This document shows positions 24,497-33,516 of a stretch of 46,539 nucleotides of DNA, piece after piece. The stretch spans positions 24,378-70,916 of the forward strand of contig JAJYXQ010000069.1 in the NCBI GenBank assembly GCA_021796385.1. Direction: 5' to 3'. The notes beneath the pieces were generated by a model. The model was not told the origin of the DNA and did not search any database. It worked only from the letters and a program-made list of their open reading frames with translations. The DNA comes from Thermoplasmata archaeon. GTDB lineage: Archaea > Thermoplasmatota > Thermoplasmata > Lutacidiplasmatales > UBA184. The stretch's first letter is position 1. Each line of letters opens with the position of its first letter. The position numbers and the translations under genes were made by a program.

Positions 24497-27400
24497 GCGC
24501 TGGCTTACGATCACGACAAACGCACCGATCGCGAAGATCGCGGGCAGTACTAGGAAGGGCCACCAAACATACTGTTCGGTGGGCGGGACCAGGGACCAAC
24601 TGGAATTACCGGTCTCATTGTGAGAAGGTGGGGGTGGCAGCTTCGTGAGGTTCAAGAGTAAACGCGGAATGACCTGATAGAACGTCAGGGTGACGTTCGT
24701 CTCGTTGGACCGATACCCCGCGGCCGCTGCGAAGACCGTGTATCGAGCCGGCGGAAGGATGTCGGTGAAATTCGCCCAGCCTACCGGGTCCGTCAGCGCC
24801 TGATGGTAGAGCCCCACCTCGACCGTCGCGTTCCGGATGGGGGCCGAGGTGTTGCGATCGTGGATGAGGACACTCACGTTCGCGCCCGGGACCGGGTACA
24901 AGATGAAGGTGAGGAGCGTCGTCCCGCTCGTATTGACGAACCGAGGTCCTTGGGGGGGCGCATGCTTGAACCCATACTCCCAGCTGGCGAAGGTATAGTT
25001 CCCTTCCACGACGGTCGAGTTCGCGTACCCCCGGGCATCCGTGATGAAGAAGAGGAACCTTCCCGTTGACCTGGTAAGGTTAACCTGTGCCGACGCTAGG
25101 GGGCGCAGGCTCGACCCATTGATGTAGTCCACTCCGAGCGTGGTGAGGACGCGGACAGAGAAATTGGCCAAAAGGGGTTGGAGGAAGAAGGTTGCGTTGA
25201 GCACCCCGGTGTAGCCGAGCGTGAGGTTCAACGCCGCGCTCCGATAATCAGGATGATTTGCGGAGACCCGCTCCGGACCGGGGGCCAACGTCACATTGAG
25301 CCACCCAAGCGGTCCGGTGACCCCGAGGGGGCCGCTCACATTGCTCGAGAGGTTCGCTCCGGCCAGGGGCAGGGCAGGCCCCGACGTTTGGTTTCCGAAG
25401 ACCCGAGCGTGCAGGGAAGGCCATGCCACCAGGAGGAGGGTGACATTGGTCGGGCCCGTTCGGTTCAGACGGGCGTTCACAAAACCGGGATGGAATCCGA
25501 TGGCGGAGGCGGACACATTGGCGGCACCCGGCGAAGTGGTCACGTTGAACCATCCTTTGGAAGAGCCCGTGCCAAGGTAGGTGGCATTCCGGTAGACCGC
25601 CGCTCCCGGGACATCCACCTTCGTCGAAACGCCATCCACGGTCCCGAGGACGTGGACGTGCAGCGTGGGCCATGGGGTAAGCGTGATGTTGAGCCACGTC
25701 CGGTTGCCTGCAGAAAGGCTGGCCTGCGTGGTATTGCTATAGTAGCCCGTAGGGGCCGTGGCTGTCACATTGATGCTTGTGAAGCCCGGGAGATCAGTGA
25801 AGTTGGCCTGACCAAGAGCATCCGTCGTGTTCACAAGGGACAGGTTTTCCGAGGCGTTTACAACCCGGACCACGACCTTGTTCAGCGCCATCTTTTGGGG
25901 GTTGCGAACTTCAACAGTAAGGTTGGCAGGTTGGATGATCCGTAGGGTCAGATTAAGAAATGCTACTCCGACCGTCGGGACCGTTGTGTTGTTGGAGGTC
26001 GTCAGATATCCCTTCTTCACTCCCGTGATCGTGATATGTCCACCATGGGGTGCGGTGAAGTTCTGGTAGCCGGCTGCATTGGTGGTGCCCACAGGGGTTG
26101 TTCCCGCATCCCACAGGAGGGAGACACTCCCCAGTGGGACCCTCCCCGTGGTTGCTGGGGTATAGGTACGAACCCTGAGGATGGGGAGAGGGGTCAGTTT
26201 CACGGTGATGGTGAACGTGCCGTTCGGGGGGACGTAACCCGGAGTAGTGTTCTGGTAGTAGCCCGTTGCATTCGTCACAATCGAAAGCACGCCCCCTGCG
26301 ACCTGGGAGAGTACGGCCAGGCCCGAGGCATTGGTCACATTGGTCCAGACGCCTCCCGAAGAATGGACCTTGACATTGGCCGAAAGGATTGGTACTCCGG
26401 TCAGGTTAGTCACTTTCACGAGCACGTGGGCTGAGGGGCTGAGCCGCCACAGGTTGTTCCCCGGGCCCGGGGCCGTGGAAATCCCCCCGGAGAGTACCCC
26501 CGTCTCGTTGGTTGGGGAGTTCAGCCATCCTAGCGAGGCGGTCAGGCGTGGGGAGGGTCCCCAGGGAGGCATCTCCTGTCGGATCCATCGGTTTTGGAGG
26601 GGAGAAAACGTCCAGGTGTCGTTGAGTACTGACGCCGGGGAACTTCGAAGGTCTTCCCCACCGAACAACACCGCAGACCCCATGAATGGGTCCCAAGCGA
26701 AGGAGGCGAAGGCCCGGGGGGAGGGTCCGGACGTCGTGTTGACGGCGTAGGTCCACCCTCCCGCCCCGTTGGGAAAGATATCGGCCGTGGCGTTCGAGCA
26801 AGAGGTTGTGATGAGCGAAGTACACCCCCCAAACAAAAGGAGACGACCCGGTACCTCGGAAATGAAAGATGAGCCATAGATTCGCGAATTGCCCGGGAAC
26901 AAGGACGGTGCCAACCCCTGGTAGCTCCAAACCGCAGTCGTGAGGTTTAGGCTCCACCAATCGTTGTCATCAAAGCCCGCGGTACTGTTCACCCCTCCGA
27001 TGACGAGAACGTCACCCGTCCGGGGGTCCGCCGCAACGGCGGCAAAGACCCGAGCCGAGGGGCCCCCCGTCGGGTGTAACTGACGCCAAGTGTCATTGCT
27101 GAAGTAGAACTCCCAAGTCCCGTTGTACAGCGTCTGGGAGATAGGAGACTCCCCGTCAAAGAGGAGGGCGACCCCCCCGGAGTAGCCGGGGTCACTGGCG
27201 AGGGAAAAGTTGGCGATCGGGGGGGGCTGGTTGAGGCTATGGAGGCTCCACCAGGTGTTGTTAGACTCGTTGTAGAGGAGTGTGTCGGAGGAGAATGACG
27301 CGCTTGTGCAAGAGCCAGATGGCCCCAGATAGGATGCGAGGAAGATCATGGCGTTCCCTCCGTTCGTTACCATGCCGCTCAAACTACGTCCACAAAGACC

Positions 27401-27625
27401 GGTCACACTGGTGGGGATCCGACTCGCCAAGCTCGAATTCCAAGTAAGGTTCATGGCTGTGAGTGGCGGAGCGGAGGCAAACTTTGGGGTCTCCCCGGCC
27501 ATCGTCCAGTCGGGCCCCTCTGTTCGCTCCGTTGTTTGCGACGAGGTATGCGTCCCCGTGGAGGGTGGAATCGCCAACAGGATGAGGAGTAGCACAGCCA
27601 CTACCTTTGGTATCCACATCGGCAT
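24479..27625 (-). CDS. Giant secreted/anchored surface protein: Kelch-type propeller plus carboxypeptidase-regulatory-like repeats
   Basis: 1048 residues. N-terminal signal peptide (hydrophobic core VVAVLLLILLAIPP). Residues about 50-395 carry Kelch-like blade repeats (RLLLFGG, SAVLFGGED, DVLVIGG, each with NDTW or NRW-type partners). Residues about 405-1010 hold some seven beta-sandwich repeats of the carboxypeptidase-regulatory/Big type (G-x-ANFTD, GYYSN, GY-x-N landmarks). A C-terminal membrane helix (about 1022-1040) ends in a basic QRSRRRT tail, so the bulk is outside the cell. NxS/T sequons are very dense, suggesting heavy N-glycosylation. Starts: ATG 27625 or 27619; TTG 27628 also possible. 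It is likely an S-layer-associated or adhesive protein (inference). Confidence 0.82.
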   Translation of the reverse strand: MPMWIPKVVAVLLLILLAIPPSTGTHTSSQTTERTEGPDWTMAGETPKFASAPPLTAMNLTWNSSLASRIPTSVTGLCGRSLSGMVTNGGNAMIFLASYLGPSGSCTSASFSSDTLLYNESNNTWWSLHSLNQPPPIANFSLASDPGYSGGVALLFDGESPISQTLYNGTWEFYFSNDTWRQLHPTGGPSARVFAAVAADPRTGDVLVIGGVNSTAGFDDNDWWSLNLTTAVWSYQGLAPSLFPGNSRIYGSSFISEVPGRLLLFGGCTSLITTSCSNATADIFPNGAGGWTYAVNTTSGPSPRAFASFAWDPFMGSAVLFGGEDLRSSPASVLNDTWTFSPLQNRWIRQEMPPWGPSPRLTASLGWLNSPTNETGVLSGGISTAPGPGNNLWRLSPSAHVLVKVTNLTGVPILSANVKVHSSGGVWTNVTNASGLAVLSQVAGGVLSIVTNATGYYQNTTPGYVPPNGTFTITVKLTPLPILRVRTYTPATTGRVPLGSVSLLWDAGTTPVGTTNAAGYQNFTAPHGGHITITGVKKGYLTTSNNTTVPTVGVAFLNLTLRIIQPANLTVEVRNPQKMALNKVVVRVVNASENLSLVNTTDALGQANFTDLPGFTSINVTATAPTGYYSNTTQASLSAGNRTWLNITLTPWPTLHVHVLGTVDGVSTKVDVPGAAVYRNATYLGTGSSKGWFNVTTSPGAANVSASAIGFHPGFVNARLNRTGPTNVTLLLVAWPSLHARVFGNQTSGPALPLAGANLSSNVSGPLGVTGPLGWLNVTLAPGPERVSANHPDYRSAALNLTLGYTGVLNATFFLQPLLANFSVRVLTTLGVDYINGSSLRPLASAQVNLTRSTGRFLFFITDARGYANSTVVEGNYTFASWEYGFKHAPPQGPRFVNTSGTTLLTFILYPVPGANVSVLIHDRNTSAPIRNATVEVGLYHQALTDPVGWANFTDILPPARYTVFAAAAGYRSNETNVTLTFYQVIPRLLLNLTKLPPPPSHNETGNSSWSLVPPTEQYVWWPFLVLPAIFAIGAFVVIVSQRSRRRT

Positions 27626-27654
27626 CAAACAGAGCCGACCGGAGCTAATCAGCT

Positions 27655-28614
27655 TTACCCGCCTTTACTAGGGGTTGGCCCTCCGGAAGTATGGGAGCCC
27701 TGCGAATCTCTCTCGAGACCGGCGTCGGTTCCCGTCCGAGGATCGTACAAGGAAATGAGCCGGTCGTACTTCCGGCTCTTGTAACTGAGCTTCCGCCATC
27801 CCCATTCCGTTCGGAACACTCCCTCTTCCACGCCTCGGCGGGCATACCGGTGGTTCCGGTACAGGCCCATCAGTTGGAGGTACGTGGCAAGGAAGGGGAA
27901 GATGCAGGCTCCGGCAAGGGTGGGTAAAAGGCCCCCTCCCCGGCTTTCCTGCGGCGACCGCGCAACGGCCGGGAGGTAGGCCCGGGGAAAATATTCTTGG
28001 ATCCACACTGCTTGCGCCAAGAGGTGGGAGCCGAAATCACGGCCGAAAACCGGCTTCATCGCAAGCGCTTCCCTCGCAAAGACCGGGTGTTGGTGGGAAT
28101 GGAACTCTTCCGGGGCTGAAGCCTCGTCCAGAACATAGTTCAGGCAAAGGGGGATCCCCTTTGGGTTTCGTATGCGGCCGAGAATGTAGACGGCGAGAAG
28201 GAACGTCCAGAGCGCCCCCTTTCGGGTCACGATGAAGAGGTCGACGTCGTCCTCCGGGACCGCGGAACCGAAGGCCGCAGAACCGGTGACAGCTGCGAAG
28301 CATAGAAGACCGTGGAATGCGCGTAATTCATGGTTGAACCACCGTTCGGTCTCCTGGATCCGTCGCTCGCTTTCCCGTTGTCGACGTTCTACGACGGCTG
28401 CGTCCGGCTTCGTGCCCGAAGAGAAAACATATCCACCGGTGACCGTGGCACTCCCCGGATGTTCCGCCAACCACGAACGCAGATCCGCATCCGACCGGGG
28501 TCCGTCGGACGGTAGCAACGATAGGAACTCCTCCATAGGGATGCCCGTCCGGAGGACCCGGGCTACGGCAAGGAGCGAGGCGATGCGGCCCTCGGTCCGG
28601 TTGGACTCCCGCAT
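27655..28614 (-). CDS. Nucleotidyltransferase-fold protein with N-terminal helical region
   Basis: 319 residues. An N-terminal helical part (about 1-95, winged-helix-like) precedes a Pol beta-type nucleotidyltransferase core: TGSAAFGSAVPEDDVDLFIV gives the GS and the DxD pair. A helical C-terminal part contains PFLATYLQLMGLYRNH, which may be membrane-associated, and a basic tail. Starts at ATG 28614, 5 nt after the Kae1 stop; the frame upstream runs inside kae1. Substrate unknown; minimal nucleotidyltransferases, CCA-type enzymes and aminoglycoside-type enzymes all share this core. Confidence 0.7.
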   Translation of the reverse strand: MRESNRTEGRIASLLAVARVLRTGIPMEEFLSLLPSDGPRSDADLRSWLAEHPGSATVTGGYVFSSGTKPDAAVVERRQRESERRIQETERWFNHELRAFHGLLCFAAVTGSAAFGSAVPEDDVDLFIVTRKGALWTFLLAVYILGRIRNPKGIPLCLNYVLDEASAPEEFHSHQHPVFAREALAMKPVFGRDFGSHLLAQAVWIQEYFPRAYLPAVARSPQESRGGGLLPTLAGACIFPFLATYLQLMGLYRNHRYARRGVEEGVFRTEWGWRKLSYKSRKYDRLISLYDPRTGTDAGLERDSQGSHTSGGPTPSKGG

Positions 28615-28619
28615 CTCGT

Positions 28620-29636
28620 TCAATCCAACGCTCCCGGTTCTGATGTCTTGCCGCCGTGTCTCCAGGGCACATCGACGTGATCGGTCCGCTGTCGCGGTAG
28701 CACCGGCGATTCCTCGACCTCGGCCTGGAGATTGTGACGTAACGAGAGCAACCCTGTCCAAGCGATCATCGCACCGTTGTCGACACAGAGTTGAGGGGGA
28801 GGAGCAAAGACCTTGACCCCGCGGGGTGCCGCCATCTTTTCGACCATGGAGCGAAGCATCTTGTTCGCCGCGACCCCGCCCCCCAAGACGACCTCCCGCT
28901 TACCGAGATGGGCCAGCCCCCGCTCCAGGACCTCGCATAGCATGGAGAACGCGGTCACCTCGACGCTATAGGAGAGATCCTCCCGGGAAACTCCGGCCCG
29001 ATGGGCGGCGATGGCTGCGGTAAGCAACCCGGAGAAACTCAAGTCCATTCCGTGGACCGAATAAGGAAGTTCGAAGAGTTCCTTCCCCGACTCTCCCCAC
29101 TTCTCAATGAGCGGCCCACCTGGGAAGGTTCCTCCCAGCGTTATGGCGAGCTTGTCGAGGAAATTTCCCACCCCGATGTCCAGCGTCTCTCCAAGGACCC
29201 GGTAACGTCCATGGGAATAGGCCACGACCTGGGTGTTCCCTCCGGAAGCGTAGAGGAGTATCGGGTCGTCCATCCGGCTTAACACTCGGGCGATCTCGAT
29301 GTGGGCGATGCAATGGTTCACCGGGAGGAGGGGACGGTTCCATGCGAGGGAAAGCACTCGGGCCACCGTGGCCCCGGTGCGGAGACAAGGACCCAATCCC
29401 GGGCCTTGGGAGAAGGCCACTCCTTCGATCTCCTCTGGAACCAACTTTCCCTCGGTGTACAGTCGATCCAAGAGCATCGGAAATGCCTCGGCATGATGGT
29501 TGGCTGCCTCGCGGGGATGGATGCCCCCGGCCGCGGGGCGGTAGACATCGGAGGCGAGTGCGAGCACGCGGGCCGAATCGTCGACCACCCCTATGGAGGC
29601 GGTGTGGGCGGTGGTCTCGATGCCCAAAACCGACAT
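28620..29636 (-). CDS. kae1: tRNA threonylcarbamoyltransferase Kae1 (KEOPS subunit)
   Basis: Catalytic subunit of KEOPS, which transfers threonylcarbamoyl to A37 of ANN-reading tRNAs (t6A). ASKHA-fold motifs seen: LGIETTAHT, the metal ligands in NHHAEAFP and NHCIAHIEIA, ASGGNTQV, and GGGVAANKML with CVDNGAMIAW near the C-terminus. At 338 residues it is the stand-alone form; the Bud32 kinase, fused in many euryarchaea, is not here. ATG 29636 lies about 26 nt from a TATA box (leaderless); the 8-codon extension upstream is not needed. Followed by the nucleotidyltransferase gene. Confidence 0.93.
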   Translation of the reverse strand: MSVLGIETTAHTASIGVVDDSARVLALASDVYRPAAGGIHPREAANHHAEAFPMLLDRLYTEGKLVPEEIEGVAFSQGPGLGPCLRTGATVARVLSLAWNRPLLPVNHCIAHIEIARVLSRMDDPILLYASGGNTQVVAYSHGRYRVLGETLDIGVGNFLDKLAITLGGTFPGGPLIEKWGESGKELFELPYSVHGMDLSFSGLLTAAIAAHRAGVSREDLSYSVEVTAFSMLCEVLERGLAHLGKREVVLGGGVAANKMLRSMVEKMAAPRGVKVFAPPPQLCVDNGAMIAWTGLLSLRHNLQAEVEESPVLPRQRTDHVDVPWRHGGKTSEPGALD

Positions 29637-29655
29637 GCTCCGCCTAGGCTCTTGA

Positions 29656-29666
29656 AGCAAATAACC
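29656..29666 (-). promoter_or_regulatory. TATA-like box of kae1
   Basis: The minus strand reads GGTTATTTGCT, about 26 nt before ATG 29636. It abuts the end of the flippase gene, giving kae1 its own promoter. Confidence 0.45.
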
Positions 29667-29667
29667 G

Positions 29668-31152
29668 TCACCGGGGGTTGCGCGAGGTCTTCCAGCAGAG
29701 TTTAGCGAGGGAGTGCCCGAGCGAATCCGGAAGTCCGGCGGATTGGGTCAATTCAAGCACATCCTCCTTCGTGATCTCTCCGATCGCGATCAGGATGGCT
29801 CCGTAGACCAGAACGCCTAGTGCAATGATCGGGATGAGCACGTACCAGAATTGTACCGGGATATGGGAGATCGGTGAGCGCACTCCCAGAAACTCATCGG
29901 TCACTTCCGTGAGCGAGCTGTAAACGGTGTTCGAAAAGAGGGCGAACGTGGCCACGGAGGCCAAGAGCACGGTAAGGATCGAGCGTACTGGTACCTGGAT
30001 GGGGAGGTGCCGGTGAAGATAGATCGCGTTCATGGTCAGCCCAGCGAGGGAGCCGAGCATGACACTGAGCGTGCCGCCAACTACTTGATACCGGGGCACG
30101 AGAATGATAAGCCCCACGAAGATCACACAAAGCTGGACCGCGGACGCGTAGAACTCCCGACGCTGGAGGCCAACGGCATCGAGGGTAGTGCCGGTGATCA
30201 GGAAGAGGGCCATTGGTAACGTTGCGATCGATACTACGATCATGGCGTTCGCCGCGAGGGAGATGAGCGATGAATTGTACATCAGGTTGAGAAGATCCAC
30301 CCGAAACACCGACGTCACCACGATACCCGGCGCGAGGATCACGAAGGTGTACCGGATAGCCTTCGTCACACGAGAATGCAAGTGGTCCATCTGTCCTTCC
30401 GCGTGAAGCCGCGCAAGATTGGGGAAGAGGGGCAGCACCACCGCGTTCGGTAGGAACATGAGTAGGATCAGGAACGCGTTCACGCTCGTGTACGCTTGGA
30501 AGACCTTGAGCCCGGCGAGGGCTTCGACCATGAACGGCGTGACCGCCGTCACGCTGAACGTGAGGACCATGGCGAACATCAAGGGCGCAGCGTAAGTGAA
30601 CATGTCTCGAAGGGTTGGGAGGAAATTCTTGAACGAAACATCCCTGAGCACTGGGGTGGCCACAAGCATCCCTGCGAAGCCTCCGATCACATAGGCATAG
30701 GCGATCTTCGTCACCACGGTCACACTGTAGGCCGTAGGATTGTCCGTGAGCGGTGTTCCAAGCGGACTATACGGCCACACGAAGAAGGCAACGAGGCTCA
30801 GTCTCACGATCGACTCCACGAGATTCGGCAAGAGTCCCCACGCTGCCTGCCCGAGTGCGGTCCGCTCGGCCGAGTAAGCGAAAGGAATCACATGGAGGAT
30901 GGGGACCAGGACCACGAACAAGAGGAGCGGGTACACGTAGGCTTGGGAGATCCAACTGAAGTGGTACGCCAAGAAGACGATGGCCCCCGATAGGATCGAA
31001 AAGGTGGTCATGTGCCAGAGGATGTACGTTCCGACAAGCGGTTTCTTGTCCGCACCCCGGGCGACAAAGAACACGAGAGCGTTCCCGATGCGGAACCCAC
31101 CAATCCCCGAGACGGTGGCGAAGAGGAGAGAAAGGAACGTGATGTTGCCCAC
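29668..31152 (-). CDS. MOP-superfamily flippase (polysaccharide/lipid-linked sugar exporter)
   Basis: Polytopic membrane protein of the Wzx/MATE-like fold, likely moving lipid-linked oligosaccharides across the membrane. About twelve or more hydrophobic helices in 494 residues; a typical landmark is FLILLMFLPNAVVLPLFPNLARLHAEG. The coordinates use GTG 31152, but the same frame is open upstream to 31323 and encodes an obvious further membrane helix (FVGLISAILIQLLGW), so the true N-terminus is longer. Upstream lies an in-frame TAG (31324-31326) and then ATG 31350. The start, an unusual codon such as CTG 31308, or an interrupted gene remains open. Dense glycosylation sites on the Kelch protein nearby fit a role in glycan export. 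Confidence 0.75.
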   Translation of the reverse strand: MGNITFLSLLFATVSGIGGFRIGNALVFFVARGADKKPLVGTYILWHMTTFSILSGAIVFLAYHFSWISQAYVYPLLLFVVLVPILHVIPFAYSAERTALGQAAWGLLPNLVESIVRLSLVAFFVWPYSPLGTPLTDNPTAYSVTVVTKIAYAYVIGGFAGMLVATPVLRDVSFKNFLPTLRDMFTYAAPLMFAMVLTFSVTAVTPFMVEALAGLKVFQAYTSVNAFLILLMFLPNAVVLPLFPNLARLHAEGQMDHLHSRVTKAIRYTFVILAPGIVVTSVFRVDLLNLMYNSSLISLAANAMIVVSIATLPMALFLITGTTLDAVGLQRREFYASAVQLCVIFVGLIILVPRYQVVGGTLSVMLGSLAGLTMNAIYLHRHLPIQVPVRSILTVLLASVATFALFSNTVYSSLTEVTDEFLGVRSPISHIPVQFWYVLIPIIALGVLVYGAILIAIGEITKEDVLELTQSAGLPDSLGHSLAKLCWKTSRNPR

Positions 31153-31350
31153 TAAGGTAAGGCCATACGCACCATTCTGTCCCCCCGGGATGAGGTGGAG
31201 GAAGATCAGCTTGGTACCTACCCACCCGAGGAGCTGGATAAGGATCGCCGAGATGAGACCGACGAAGGTGTTGATGCCAAATCGGATCGGCTTATTCTTG
31301 TCCGACAGCGGCTGCCACCCCCACTACTGGGAACGTGCCTCTGTCAGCAT
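31153..31350 (-). other. In-frame N-terminal extension of the flippase, interrupted by TAG
   Basis: From ATG 31350 the frame reads MLTEARSQ, then TAG at 31326-31324, then WGWQPLSDKNKPIRFG and a hydrophobic helix, joining the flippase without another break. There is no ATG, GTG or TTG between the TAG and GTG 31152. The ATG is 10 nt after the stop of the preceding small gene, the normal place for a start in this genome. This could be a recent nonsense change, a sequence error, a CTG start, or readthrough. Confidence 0.6.
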
Positions 31351-31360
31351 GCCCACGGTG

Positions 31361-31588
31361 CTACGTTTCGACCGTTTCGACCCGGAACCAGACGCCGAGG
31401 CCTTTGAGCGCTAGCTGGACCTTGTCAGCGAACCAGATTGACTCCTTTATGGTCGCCTGTTTGTCCCAGTTGTAAACGAAGTCGTACTCGCCCTTGACGG
31501 GACGGAACCCCAGGTCCTCGAGCACTTCCGCGATGTTCGAAAAACTGGCTCCCTCCGAATCCAACTGGACTTTGATGTACGTACGCAT
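31361..31588 (-). CDS. Small conserved-looking protein upstream of flippase
   Basis: 75 residues: MRTYIKVQLDSEGASFSNI, a middle LEDLGFRPVKGEYDFVYNW, and the end LGVWFRVETVET. The alternation of strands and helices (beta-alpha-beta-beta-alpha-beta) suggests a small ferredoxin-like fold; no catalytic residues stand out. I do not recognise the family. ATG 31588 is preceded at about 31 nt by an AT-containing GAAATAC, a weak TATA. It precedes the flippase by only 10 nt, so both are probably one transcript. Stop codon TAG. Confidence 0.6.
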   Translation of the reverse strand: MRTYIKVQLDSEGASFSNIAEVLEDLGFRPVKGEYDFVYNWDKQATIKESIWFADKVQLALKGLGVWFRVETVET

Positions 31589-31692
31589 GGGTCGACCCAA
31601 AGGAGAGCCTCGCCGTATTTCAGCTATTCCGTGGAGCTAGACGAATTTTCGGGCCCCCTCCTCCCAGGATCATGAGCGGTCCCGGCCGGGAT

Positions 31693-33324
31693 TCAGAGGC
31701 GGCTCTCGTTGTATTCCTCAATCCGGGTAGCGACTGTTCTTCGAGAATGGGAGGGCTTGGTAGGTGGAATCGACGCCCCCGCCTTGAGATCCTCGACCAG
31801 ACGTTTCATACGGTTTTCCTTTCCCCGGGCGGCATGATGGATGGCCACATCCTGCGTGCCTCGCGTCACAAGGAGGACCACCTTGCCGGTCTGGGTACGC
31901 CCAGTCCTTCCTCGACGTTGGATGGAGCGGATCTCCGATGGCACCGGTTCATAAAAGATGACAAGGTCCGTGGCTGGAATGTCGAGCCCTTCCTCCGCCA
32001 CTGAGGTGGCCACGAGGCAGTTCACCGTCCCGTCCCGAAAGCTCTGAAGGACCTCTCCCTGCTGTTTCTGAGACAGTCCAACATCGCCTGCCCCGTGACT
32101 TGCCTGACCCACGAAACGCGCAGGGACGATGCGGGGGTCATGCAGGTCATTGAGCGTTCGGACGGCGAGGTCAGCCATGTCCCGGTAATGCGTGAAAAGG
32201 AGGACCTTGGCGTCCGGTCGCTGGGTCAGTTCCCCCCGGACAAGGGCCACCGCTCGGGCCAGTTTCGGATGCTCCGAAGGGTCCACCTTCACAGACTCCC
32301 GAACCTTCTGCACCGCGCTGTCGGCAAGGAACATGCGCGTGGAAGGGGACCTCCGTCGTTCCGAAGAATCCATCCGCGCAAGGTACTTTTGGAGAGCTTC
32401 CACACCCTGGGTCTCGACCAGTTCGATCGCGTGGACCAACTTCATCGCAACCGCCTGGAGCGAGACCGTCTGCCAAAGCGACGGGGGAGGGGTCTGGCCG
32501 CGTGCCCGATACCGTTCCACCTCTCCGCGTAAACGAGCCCCGAGGTCGAGAAGACCCCTTCGGGACACCCGTTCCCCCGGCGGTATCTGGCCCGTACTTT
32601 CCAATCTTCGCTCGACCTTCTCGAGAGAATCTCGCAGCATATGACCCCGCTCCAGCAGAACTCTCGGGGGATCCACCTCCTCAGTCTCGATCCGAATCTC
32701 GTGCAGGTACGGCAGCACATCGGCCTCTGACCCATCCCTGACCTCCAAACCCGATGGGAGGACACCCAGACAATCCATGACCTCCCGCACCTTGGCTACG
32801 TTGTTGCCAGGCGAGGCGGTCATCCCCAGGAGTCGGCTTGAGGCCGATTCTCGGAACGTACGGGCCAAGAAAGCGTACGGGTAGCTCCCGGATGCTCGGT
32901 GCACCTCGTCGAACACGACGACCGAGAACACCGACGGATCGAGCACCCCCTCCCGGATGTCGTTCAGGACTACCTGGGGCGTGGCCACTACGACCCGCCC
33001 CGCCACTTGGGTCCAGTCCCGATCCCCTCGACCGTGGAGACCCGTGAACACCCGCGGTCCCTCGGTCTTCAGAATCCGTCCCACAGACTCCCCATGTTGT
33101 ACCACCAATGGGCGTGTGGGTGCTAGGAATAGTGCGCCCTTTTCCGGTTCGGCCTCAAGATAGTGGGCCATCACTCGGAGCGCGATCGCTGTCTTGCCAA
33201 GGCCCGTGGGAAGGATGGCCAGCACGTTCTCTTCCATGGCATGGTGGGCGATCGTACGCTGGTATTCCCGCTCCTCCAGTGCACCTGCCCGGATACGGGG
33301 ATGTTCAACGTATCTGATACTCAT
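31693..33324 (-). CDS. Hef/FANCM-type superfamily 2 helicase, helicase-only form
   Basis: DNA helicase acting on forked or stalled replication structures. In 543 residues: Walker A PTGLGKT (39-45), APTRPL (motif Ia), DEVH at 139-142 (family DEAH box with V), TASPG (motif III), a helical insertion of about 200 residues as in Hef, VATSVAEEGLDIP (motif V) and QRRGRTGR (motif VI). The protein ends shortly after the helicase core with a basic tail; the C-terminal ERCC4/XPF nuclease and HhH domains of classical Hef are absent. ATG 33324 (MSIRYVEHP) matches the family start; the open frame to 33879 is not homologous. Confidence 0.88.
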   Translation of the reverse strand: MSIRYVEHPRIRAGALEEREYQRTIAHHAMEENVLAILPTGLGKTAIALRVMAHYLEAEPEKGALFLAPTRPLVVQHGESVGRILKTEGPRVFTGLHGRGDRDWTQVAGRVVVATPQVVLNDIREGVLDPSVFSVVVFDEVHRASGSYPYAFLARTFRESASSRLLGMTASPGNNVAKVREVMDCLGVLPSGLEVRDGSEADVLPYLHEIRIETEEVDPPRVLLERGHMLRDSLEKVERRLESTGQIPPGERVSRRGLLDLGARLRGEVERYRARGQTPPPSLWQTVSLQAVAMKLVHAIELVETQGVEALQKYLARMDSSERRRSPSTRMFLADSAVQKVRESVKVDPSEHPKLARAVALVRGELTQRPDAKVLLFTHYRDMADLAVRTLNDLHDPRIVPARFVGQASHGAGDVGLSQKQQGEVLQSFRDGTVNCLVATSVAEEGLDIPATDLVIFYEPVPSEIRSIQRRGRTGRTQTGKVVLLVTRGTQDVAIHHAARGKENRMKRLVEDLKAGASIPPTKPSHSRRTVATRIEEYNESRL

Positions 33325-33516
33325 GGAAAGTGGAAGTGTGCCCTCAAGCAAAGGCTCCGGTAGCTCATAGCACCTTCTGTTGCGGCGGAAAACTTCGCCC
33401 CTGCCTCTCCTTTGGGGCAACGGCAGGAAGAGTAGCAAGGGGTGAGTTCCCACACCCTTCCTCACCACGAAAAGGATATCCCTGTCGCAGTTGTGGGTCA
33501 TACTAGGTGTGTGAAC

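Noticed and set aside
25178-25945. 255-codon plus-strand frame opposite the Kelch protein
   Set aside because: Low-complexity Gly/Arg/His composition; opposite strand of a clear repeat protein.
31324-31326. Pyrrolysine codon in the flippase
   Set aside because: TAG serves as an ordinary stop for many genes in this window and no pyl gene is present here; kept only as a remote option.
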